64,000 nucleotides of DNA from Macrosoma leucophasiata (taxonomy: Eukaryota > Arthropoda > Insecta > Lepidoptera > Hedylidae): the NCBI GenBank assembly GCA_036365455.1, contig JAWQUS010000032.1, positions 17,368,001 to 17,432,000 on the forward strand. The letters are read 5' to 3'. The position numbers were made by a program, and so were the translations under genes. This document shows, piece by piece, positions 43,822 to 55,800 of this stretch. The notes under the pieces are model-generated. The model searched no databases, was not told where the DNA came from, and worked only from the letters and a program-made list of their open reading frames with translations. Numbering within the stretch: the stretch's first letter is position 1; each line of letters begins with the position of its first letter.

Positions 43822-46800
43822 CTGAAATATGGAGATAATTTATTTTATTAGTTTATTAAATGGCAAATTAGTATTACTTAAATTAGTATTATTGCATTAC
43901 ACCGCGAGCGCCGGATCCGAGCGGACGTGTTTCACTCGGCATTAAGCTGTTGATGGGTATTTGCGTATGTGTATATATGCAAATATTTATATGCCATGAA
44001 CGTTCACATTATCTTTATTTTATTTAATAATATTTGTATTAAATCTAAGGTTTTGACAAAAGAGCAACACGCTGAGTTTGTAGGGTAGCCGAGTTCTTTT
44101 CAGTAGTTCATGCACTTGGAACTATGCTAAGTGAATTACTATGATTATGACGAACAGATTTTTCTTTTTCTTCTATGAAGGAATTGAAAAATTTGATGAT
44201 TCACGTATCGGTTAAATATTATTATGAAAATTGGTATTTATTAATACCTATTGGATTTTTATTATAAGTCATTCTCTCTAGGTAGCTTATAACCCGACAA
44301 TGCAAAAGTGTCCTTGTAGACCAATTAGAATTAAATGATTAGAATTTTTTGAATTTTGCTATACACCAGCCATCTCTTTACGCACACCGAGTAAACGCCC
44401 GTCGTGCGACGGTGCTGACACACACTTTTTTAACGGCGTTAACGAACTCTTAAGCTAATCAGTTAAGCGGTAGAACCATATGTTGGAAAATCTACATACC
44501 TGATGTTCACTAATGAGGTACACGGGCAGCGACTCGGTGCAGAACTCGCACGGGATGACGGGGTCGGTGACCGGCGAGCCCCCCCGGGGGCCGCGGGGGG
44601 TGCGGGGCGGCGAGGGGGGCGAGGGGGGCGAGGGGGAGGGGGGGCGCGCGTTGTCCACCGCCCGGTACTGCGCCAGGTCGGGCCGGCAGCCCGTCTGTAA
44701 TACGATGTTCGCTTTGAAACTCTGATGAAAACTAAAATCTTTTACCTGCACAATCAAAATAGCAATGCACATTTAACACAGACTTAGCACGATATTTCAG
44801 CTGGATTGAAGGTGTTTATTTTGATTCTCTGAAAGCAAAACTAGCCACAATACCTGATGCTGCACCAGCATATCGAGCGGCACGGGCGCGGAGCAGAACT
44901 CGCACGGCAGCCGCACCTCTTCGCCCGCCCCCTCCTCCCCCTCCCCATCCTCTCCCTCCGAGCCGTCCCTCTCGAGCACTCCGAACTCATTCACGTTCAA
45001 CCTATTGTCGCGCCCGCGATCGCTGCGTACGAAAAACAATCACCTTAGGGGCCGTTTAAGTATTACGTAAGCACTATGGGGGGTGGGGGGGTGTTTGCTC
45101 TGCTTATTTTGGATGACATGGGGGGTAGGGGAGACTAGACGATGATTACGTAATCGGTAGTTATTTACTTATTACATCAGTAAAATCTAATCTCTATCCT
45201 AAATCTAATAGGTTGGGGAAAAAGTCTTTTCGCATTATAGTATGTATGAACTTGTAATAAAATCTCTTTGGCTGTAGTATTTGTATCTGACTGGTTTTGG
45301 TATCATTGAAAGTTAAAATTTTAAAGAACATAATTCCAAATTCAAATTAGGCAAATGTGTGATTTTCATTTGTTTTTCGTACTGTCAAGATGAGTGAATC
45401 TAATGAAGAAATTCGATACATTTTAAAATTTTACAACAAAAAAGGTAAAAATGCAACGCAAGCCGCAAAAAAAATTGCGATGTTTATGGACCTAGTGCAG
45501 TGTCTGTGAGAGTAGCACAAATTTGGTTTAAGCGTTTTCGATCTGGAAATTTTGATGTCAAAGATGCACCTCGCTCTGGTCGCCCTATTACGGATAAAAT
45601 GGATGCCATTTTTGAAAAAGTGGAGCAAGATCGACATATCAGTAGTTACGACGTAGCTGAAGAACTGAGAATTGATCACAAAACAGTTTTGGTGCATTAG
45701 AAAAAAGCTGAGTACAAAAAAAAGCTCGATATTTGGGTACCTCACGAGCTCACTGAAAGAAACCTAATGAACCGTGTACACATTTGTGATTCTTTATTAC
45801 CGAATCATTTTTGAAGAAGCTGATAACTGGTGATGAAAAGTGGATCACGTACGACAAGGACGTGTGAAAAAGGTCGTGGTCAAAGGCCGGTCAGGCTTCA
45901 CAGACTGTGGCGAGATCCGGGTTAACTCGCAATAAGGTGATGTTGTGTGTGTGGTGGGATTGGAAGGGCATTATTCATTATGAGCTATTACCACCAGGCA
46001 GGACAATCGATTCTGAACTCTACTGCGAACAACTGATGAGATTATAGCAAGAAGTTGAGAGAAAGCGGCCGGAATTGATCAACAGAAGGAGTGTGGTGTT
46101 TCATCATGATAACGCTAGACCTCACACATCTATAGCCACTCAGCAAAAATTAAGAGAGTTTGGCTGGGAGGTGTTAATGCATCCGCCGTATAGTCCTGAC
46201 CTTGCACCTTCAGATTTCCACCTGTTTCGGTCTCTTCAGAATTCTTTATGCAATGTTAGGTAAACATCACGAGAGGACTGCCAAATCCACTTGTCGCGGT
46301 ATTTTGATGAGAAGTCCCAAAATGTTTATAGCAATGGATCATGTCCCTACCTACAAGATGGCAAAAGGTTATCGAACAAAATGGTACATACATACTTTAG
46401 TTATATTTAAATAAACTATATTAAAAAAGTTTTGAATTATCTTAAAAAAAGCGAAGAAACTTTTTCCCCAACCTAATATGTACCGTGTATACATACATAT
46501 GCATTTAGTAAAAAGCGGTTATTTTAATATTACAAACAGACACTCCTATTTTATTTATTTGTATAGATTATGTACGAGGGTGGATCCAAAAGTTCGAAGC
46601 CCGACCAAGAAAATGAAAGAAAAGTGGGTCTAATTTTATTTTTATTTTTCGACATAGTCTCCATCTAGCTCAACACACTTCTTCCACCTGAACTGCAACT
46701 TGTTTATCCCCTCGAAAAAAAAAGATTCCGGAAGGTCGGCGAAATACTCGTTTACTGCGACTATCACCTCATCTTTGGTCGAAAATTTCGAGCCACCCAA

Positions 46801-49800
46801 ATGTTTTTTTAAATTTGGAAATAAATGATAATCTGAGGGGGCTAAATCCGGCGAATAAGTTGGGTGGGGCAGCAATTCGTAGCCACAATCATGGATTACA
46901 GACATTGTTTCAACCGAAGTGTGAACATGTGTATTGTCTTGATGGAACAAAACTTTCTTACGCAACATTCCCGGCCTTTTTTCTTTTATTTCTTCTCGTA
47001 GTCTTCGTAAAAGGTTACAATAATAACTAGAATTAATAGTTTGACCTTTCGGTAAATAGTCTACAAAAATAATGCCCTTCGCATCCCAAAAAACAGAAGC
47101 CATGACTTTGTTAGTCGACAAAACGACTTTAGCCTTTTTCGGTGAAGGTGAGTCAGATCTTTTCCACTGTTTGGATTGTTGCTTTGATTCAGGAATATGG
47201 TGGTGAACCCAGCTTTCATCCATGGTAACAAATCTAGACAAAAAGTCCTCGGGATCAGTCTCAAAAAGTTCCAAACAGTCTCGCGAAATTGTGAATCGAA
47301 CTCGTTTTTGTTCAGCTGAAAGCAACCTCGGGACCCAGCGAGCAGAAACCTTATGGAATCCCAATTATTTCGTTATTATGTGTTGCACCCGGCCATAACT
47401 AATGTCTGTTGTCTCAGCTATCTTACCGATGGTCAAACGTCGATCACCCAGTACGAGATCATAAATTTTATCGATGTTTTCTTTCGTGGTAGAGGTTGTA
47501 GGCCGTCCACTCCTAGGATCATCTTCAATGCTCTCACGACCGCGCTTAAACTCAGCTACCCACTTCTTGACACTGGAATACGATGGAGCAGACTCCCCCA
47601 AAGTGCCCTCCATATCTTGATGGATGTCTTTTTGTGACAGGCCTTTTTTATTGAGGTACTTAATGACTGCACGATGTTCAATTATCTCCATTATTGAAAA
47701 TCGCGTCAGAATGCTTCAAACAAATAATCACAGAAAATTCATATTGTGCGGTATCGGAATGAAACTGCGCACAATAAATCAATAGAAGACATACTAACAA
47801 ATGACGGTAAATTTAAAAAGATGTTATGTCTCCTTGTAGTTTGAGCCACGAACTTTTGGATCCACCCTCGTATAAGTATAACTTTCATACAGAGCCCGAT
47901 AAAAAGTGGCATCAGGGCACGTTGCTATGCTCGGGCTTGACATTGACAGTGACTGTCATGTATTGGTTTTATGTAATAGTTTATTTTATTTTTTTGACAC
48001 ACGTCCGGATTCGCTCCCTAGTACCGAATCCGGACACGTGTCAAAAAAAATACCGACTAAATCAAAGCGAGCGGACTGCATCGGACTCGATTAAAAATAA
48101 TCATGTCCGTCGGACTCCTACACACGGTCAGATTTGGTTCGGGGCGAACATAATAGGCGGGCCGCTCCGTACCAAACCGGACGTATGTTACTACTATAAC
48201 GTAGACTTGGTGCCACCTTCCGTATTTGCCATATTCTCTATTTTTTGCGAAATATTGATTGAAATTAAATTTAATAGCAACCATTCAAACGCGTTGCTCA
48301 CGCCGATAGTGAGGCTCACTTAATGTATTTTTTATATCTTTGTTAAATCAATCTTAAATCTTTAACATTTATTGTAGGTTTCCTATTTCTTCCGAAATAT
48401 TTGATGTTGTCGCAAAAAACAGCGCGCATGTAAATAAATTTAATTAAATTGCTCACGCCGATGGGAGACTCACTTTAGTTTTTTATTTTTTTTGTAAAAT
48501 CTTTTTTTTGTAACTCTTACCCCCTTATTCATAAACGTACATTATATACGGTTTAGCTATAGAATGATTTGTCTTTGTCAGTTGCTTGTCAAATATGGAG
48601 GATAGAAAAGACAAAGGAGAGATTGTCAACACTTTAGCAAAAATACGTTTATGAATAAGGGGGAAATTGTATGGCAGAACCACATTTGCTGGATCAGCTA
48701 GTGTATATAAAGTTATTGTTGTAAACAATCAAAATTATTTTTTTCTTTTAGACATAAAATAATTAGACTTACACAGGATTATTGTCTGCATTGGCATATG
48801 AGTTGTACGGGGCAGTGACCTGCGACAGAAAAATGACTCACCTCAATAGTTACTTAAGGTGAACAGTAAGAATTATCTATATATATATATAAAAATTGTT
48901 TGTCGGTATGATCTTTATAGAATATAGCTGTACCCGCGACTTCGTCCCCGTGAGAATTTATAATTGTTCAGTACCTACCCGGACGAAGTCGTGGGCGCAG
49001 CTAGTTTAAAAGTAGCCTAAGTTACGCCTTATCTGCCAGTGAAAGTCCCGTCAAAATCGGTCCAACCGTTCCAGAGATTAGCCGGAACAAATAGACAGAC
49101 AGACAGACACAGACAAAAATTGTAAAAAATGTTGTTTTGGTATACGTACCGTGTATACATACATTTGGGTTTAGTAAATAGCGGTTATTTTTATATTACA
49201 AACAGACACTCCAATTTCATTTATTTGTATAGATATTAACTAATTTCGTCACGTAGTCAGTGCGACGACTTATTTAAACGCTTATTCTGGTTTCCTATTA
49301 TACAAAAAATCAATCGGCACATGCGCACACTGAAATATAGCCCGTAAGGTTATGACCTAAAGCAATCGTGAAATAAGTCGTAGCACCGACTACGAGACAA
49401 AATTAATTAAAAATAGGTTGCTCGCTCGCCCGCTCGCTACCTCACTGTTGTAGTTTATTCAACTGCCTCTCGAGGGGAGGGGTGATGGGTGAGGCGGGGA
49501 AATCGGGCGGAACGTCGAAGTATCCATTCTATACGTAGAATGATTACATACTAGTAGACCCGACAACCTTCGTATTGCCTCAGAATGAAATAATGTGTCA
49601 AAAGTTTGATAGATAATTAGATACGGACTATTTGTATGGGAAAATAAAATTGTGGATTTCACTATTCCCCTTCAATTTCTTCATATTTTCTTACCCTTTA
49701 AACCTTCCCTGGACTTCCAGAAATCATTCAAAACCAAAATTAGCCAAATCGGTCCAGCCGTTCTCGAGTTGTAGCAAGACTAACGAACAGCGATTGATTT

Positions 49801-52800
49801 TTACATATAAAGATTCTCTGGTATTATAAAGAACTAACCTGATTCAAACCTCTCCTCAACTCTTGCAAAGAGGACTTAATTTGGCTAAATCTATCCCTCT
49901 GATCTCTGTTCTCCCCTCTCGCATCTCCACTCGCCTCCTCCCGCAACCGCAACTCATTGAACCTGTTTATGAACTCCTCAGGAGTCATCGGCTTGAGATT
50001 CTTGAAGTCATTCTTCCTCTTCTCAATGTCCGGGTCTTGTGACACTTTGTCTGGTGAATTTGGTGTCTTGGAGCCACTGCGAGGTAATCAGACTGTGGTA
50101 GAATAGTTTTACCACAATCTCAAAATTTTATTTATCTGTTTTAAACTTTCACGATTTGTATTCCTATTTTTATATTGTAAACGGGACTTAATCGCGTACT
50201 ATTTTAATCGAAGTATTTACCTCGACACTCGACGTTTCGGCCGTAATGCGACGGCCGTGGTCACGAGTAGACTGCTGCTCCATGGTGTCCACGTGTGACC
50301 ACGGCCGTTGCATTACGGCCGAAACGTCGAGTGTCGAGGTAAATACTTCGATTAAAATAGTTCGCGATTAAGTCCCGTTTACAATATAAAAATATTTTAT
50401 TTATCAATTTGGATTACAAGTGACTTAAAATGTGGCCAATAGTTATAAACTATGGTGAATAAGAGTTGATCAACTGTTTACAATCTATAAGATAATCAAG
50501 AATTTCACAATGAATTAAACATTTTGTGAATATACAATCTGTAACGAGATACTACTTTTATACTATACTACTATAGATTTTACTGGTGGTAGAGCTCCAG
50601 TGACGGAGCTCGCGGGCGTAGGCACCACCGCATTACCTAATATACTAGCCGTTAAATGGTAGTGTTCAGCACTATCGTGTTCCGGTCAGGTGGTAATGTA
50701 CGGCTCTGTAATTTCCGGCACAGAGGCATAACACCTAATGCCTCAGGAGTGGCAGCGCATTTGCATTTTGACCTCTGGTCATTGTGTGGGTGTCTATAGG
50801 CTGCAGTCATCACTTAACATCAATGTGAACTGCACGCTTGTTTGACAATTTTATAACAAAAAAAAAAAAAAAAAAAATATAAACGCACACCCTGAAAGTA
50901 ATTTGTTCAGAATCGATAACCGAATCGTATTCAGTCATTTTTATTAAGGATTTTTTTATCTAAAACTTAATTACAATTAAGTAAATTGAAAATTGAGTAA
51001 CCCCAATACAAACGAAAATGAGACTTACGTCTATTCAAATAAAAAGCAAGTCTAAACAAGTTCAATAGAACTCGTAGACGTGCATTTGCTTATTACGCTA
51101 CATCACATTGTGACAGTGTGCATGTTGCAATTGCATGCATGATAGTGCTGAACACTACAATGCAAATTGTAGTGTTCAGTACTATCGTGGTCCAGTCAAA
51201 TGGTAATGTCTAGTGTTGAGGTTGTCTTGCCTCTGTGATAGGTACTCTCCATAGTACCTATCACAGAGTCAAGACAACCTCAGGGGTGCAACAAAAAAAC
51301 CGGAGGTGCAACCAATGCACCTCTGGTTTTAAAGAAAATGTCTAAAGCCTGCAATATTCACTGACCATCAATGTGAACAGCAAACTTATTTGTCAGAATC
51401 ATCACAAACATATCAAAATCGCTCGCTACAGACCTGGCTGCTGAGCCTTGTCCAGTCGTGACAGGAGATGAGCCCAGGGTGTTCCCGAAGCCAGACGTGG
51501 AAGGTTCTGGACTCATCCAGACGCGGCCTTGGAGTTTGTTCTTGTAGTTGGTGTCGTCCGTTCCACGGTTGTGCAGAGCGTCGATCTTTCGCAGTTTGTC
51601 TAGCTTGGCAGCGGGACTCAGTACAGGTGGTAGGCCTGTGGAACATTTTGAAATAGTATTGACTTATCTATTGGGGGTGCTCTGTGTGTAGTACCAAGAA
51701 AATAAATATGTTGTATATTTTTATTTTTCGCAATTGCACATGCAAGTGAATTAAGAAAATAAAAAAAATCTTTCCTATTTTCTTTCCATTATCAAGGGTA
51801 CAACGACATCTTAATATCTTTCTCTTTTATTTATATTGTACAAACTGCTCGGTTGTATAACTATTAATTAGTTATTAATGGATGTCGTTCACTGACCCTA
51901 AAATCGGTAAAAATCATAAAAGGGCCAGAAAACGTATTAACTGAAAGAATCAATTTGTTATACTGAGCAATCTTGATAAAGCTGGTTTTTTTTCAGTTCT
52001 TCACAAAATTTGCTGCCCGGGGCACAAGCCCCGACTGCCTCCAGTGTAGATCCCCCGCTGTAAAGGACTCATCTAGAGCTAAGTTCTACAGAGGGCACAG
52101 TAGTAGGGTATTTTCAGTTTCGTAATTTTGCCGCCCCAGAAAATTTGCTGCCCTGGGCCTGCCCAGACTGCCTCCCGTGTAAATTCGCCGCTGTAAAGGA
52201 CTTACCTAGAGCTAAGTTCTTCGCGGTCTGCTCCTGCCGGGTGTTCTCCTCGTCCTGTTGGCGGCGGAGGGCGCTGTAGTAGGGCAGGTCGCGCTCCGCC
52301 CGCGCCGGGGGCTCGCGCGGCGGCCTGGGCGCCGGCCGCTTCTTTATACCGCGACCTCTGTTCATCATTTTTGAAGTGAACACTTATTTTGGCATCGTGA
52401 TTTGAAAATCGATGAAACAAAAAAGCAACAATAAAATGAGATAGGCACATGAATTCATAAGATTTAACTTAAGACGTCTTAATGAAGCGCGCATGGCCCC
52501 GCGGCTGGTGTAGATCATAACCGATCTACTAGGTTAACCATTACGGGCGCGGTCGGATGTGTGATGGGTGACCGCTAGTGGCAAATTAAAATGTGCATTT
52601 CCGTGCTTCGCAGGGCACGTTAAGCCGTCGGTCCCGGTTGCTATCGATAGATAACAGTCGTTAAACTTTGTCTTGAACCTAGACTTCGATGTGAACTGCA
52701 TGCTTGTTTCCCACTTCCATTACATAAAAAAAAAACAGAGATCAAAATGCATATGCGTTCGAACACTGGAGCTCGACCACCAGTAAAAAAATCATGTCAC

Positions 52801-55800
52801 TTTAATTGTCGCATTACCTAGTCGAAACGTAACGTATGTAACGTAACATCACGCTGTAATCCCCGAAGGGGTAGGCAGAAGTAAATGCATACATTCAAGC
52901 ATACAGGCAAACACCCACGATTCGCCGGTTACGTTTTGACCCTTGTAACAGATGGCGAGCCTTTTGACATCTCCGGGCACATTACCAAACTTCGAGGTAC
53001 TGGGAAACTTCTAGAAAGTAGAAAAATACTGTGACGCACTTCAAAGCAACTGAGACAATATTATAATTTTACTTATACTGAAAGATACAAAGAGCATTAC
53101 CCCCTTATTCATAAACGTACATTAGATACGTTTTAGCTATAGAATGCTTAGTCTTTGTCAGTTGCATTGTCAAATGTGCAGGATAGAAAAAGACAAAGGA
53201 GAGACTAGCAACACTTTAGCTAAAATACGTTTATGAATAAGGGGGTTAGACTATAAACCGTATATACTCACAAATTCTTATTTACTTTATCAGCGCTGGC
53301 CGAATTGATGTTAATTTGCGGCTGATCATTATTCCTCTTCTTCGATATGGCCCCATTGACGGACTGTGGCCTCTTCTCTTGTCCAGCTTGAGAATTGGGG
53401 CCCGATTGTGTTATTATAGCTGCCACCGCTTCCGCCAGAGTTGGCCATTCGGGTGAATTTGAAGTGTGGGGTGTGAAACCATTAGGTATATTTGCAGCCT
53501 GTGGCCCATCGTTAGAGTCTGGGCTGTTAAAATATCGGATTTCTGTTTGTGGTTTTCTGTCTTGGTTCAATTTAGGGTTCTTTAAGAGGCCATTTATCCT
53601 GGTTTTGGAGGTGGAGGGGCCTCCGAACGGTGTGAATGTCGGGAGGGCTCGGTCTGGCTTTATCACAGGAGCCGGATCTGTAAGGTGAGAAAATATGTCT
53701 TGTTCAATTTGGCCACACCCCGGGACATTCGGCTTAAATCCCATACAAAAGCTTATTCCAGTCATCAATTACACAGACATCAATCAGTGTACGCACACAG
53801 AAATGTAGCACGTAGGCCTGCCTGGAAGAAGAAGCCGCCCAAAAGGCGGCCTTATCGCAGCTTTGCGATAAGGCCGCCTTTTGTACTAATTGCTATTTTG
53901 CTTAATATCTGTTGTAAATTTTCTGGTGTACAATAAAGTGTATTCATTCATTCATTCATTCATTCATTCACGTAGGGTTATGACCTCAAGCAATATCGTG
54001 AAACAAGTGGTCGCACTGAACACGTGACGAAATGAACTAAAAATAGACCGCTCGCAACCACACGCAACCACACCACCGTCGCGGCGTCGTGTGGCGGGTT
54101 GCTCACTTCCCTTCGAAATGGTCGAGGAGAGCAAGGGCGGCACATGCGTCATACTCGTGAACGGGTGCTGATAGTGGGGACTGGTCTGTTGTGATTTGCG
54201 GGTGTTATTTTCTATCACGATATTAAGCTGTTGATGGGTATTTGCGTATGTGTTTGTATGCAAATATTTATATGCCATAGACATTCACATTATCTTTATT
54301 CTATACCTTTAAACGAGCAATTCTTGTATATATGTATATATAGAATCAAGATCTCGGAAACGGCTAAAACGATTTTCTTGAAACTTACAGATTAGGGGTT
54401 TTTCGGGTCAAGAAATCGATTTATTTAGGTTCCAGGTCCAAGAAAAGCTCGGTTCCAAGTTAATAATAAATTTTCTTCATAACCGACGACTAACGCCATC
54501 TATTTATGAATAGAAGAACCATTAGTCTACTAACGTTAGTCGTATTTTTAGCAAAGAAGAAGTGTTTGATTTGAGGTTAGACCAAAAAATTCAATTGTTT
54601 TAATTCATATTTCTTCAGTATGCAATTCATACTAAATATAATTTTCAAAAATCGCTACGGAGCGAAGCTCGGTCAACCAGGTACTTATCTTTATTCTATT
54701 TAATAATATTTGTATTAAATTCAAGGTTTTGACAAAAGAGCAACACGCTGAGTTTATTGGGTAGCGGAGTTCTTCTCAGTAGAGCCTGCACTTGGAACTC
54801 TGCTAAGTGAATGATTATGATTATGACGAACAGATTTTTCATTTTCATTTATGAAGGAATTGAAAAATTTGAAGATTCACGTATCGGTTAAATATTATTA
54901 TTAAATTGGTATCTATTAATACCTATTGTATTATTATTATAAGTCATTCTCTCTAGATCGCTTATAACCCGACAATGCAAAAGTGTCCTTATAGACCAAT
55001 TTGAAATAAATGATTTGAATTTTTTTTAATTTTTGTTTATTCAATTGCCTCTTGAGGGGGGTGATGGGTGAGGCGTGGAAATCGGGCGGGATGCTGAAGT
55101 GTCCATTTTTTACATAGTATTATTACATATTCTCTGCTTTGACGCTGTCATGATACAGGTATTGCCTACAATATAACAAAATATTTTTGATTTAATTACA
55201 CGAGGTCATACATTCAGTTCGGTTCCGGTTACATGGTAATGTATGGCCCTGTAATAACTACCAGAAGCTAACAAGATTATAACGAAAGTGTTTCACCATA
55301 CAGAGAGAAATTTTGAACTTTTAACTCATATAAATAACTTTAAAGCCTCTAATAATAACAATATCATCCGCATACTTAAGTAATAATAAGCCTTGAAATA
55401 ATCGAGGTATGCACTTTTGACATTATTTAAGGGTGTTTTTTAAAAAACCTACACTCTCCCTAACTAAATGGCCATCACCAATAAATACCCATTCAAGTGG
55501 TGAAATTACCAGCAATTTGGGGAATTCCCCACAAATTGGCAACCCGGCTTATGAGCTCTGGCTCGATTATCATCTCGATCGCTATTTTGGCAGGCATTTA
55601 AGCGAGCTTACCGTCCCGCCTCTCAAACGACAGATGTTGACTGAATAACCTAAAAGTTGGTTGTTGCCATTCCTTCGAATAAAAGAAAGAAGAGGGAAGT
55701 TTACCGTCGTGCAGCCGCAGGAAGCCGTGGTTGGAGTCGAGGTGTATCTGGCGGTACTTGAGCATGACGTACTCGCGGCAGGCGGCGCACTGCTCGGTGC

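Noticed and set aside
44503..45048. Plus-strand frames in the GC-rich part of TRAFD1
   Set aside because: Antisense shadows of exons 10 and 11; the minus strand has the splice sites and CEFC fingers.
50166..50393. Active hammerhead ribozyme
   Set aside because: Only the GAAAC side is present; the CTGATGA box is not conserved.
55433..55648. Plus-strand 71-codon frame in TRAFD1 intron 4
   Set aside because: No splice or domain support; antisense intronic sequence.
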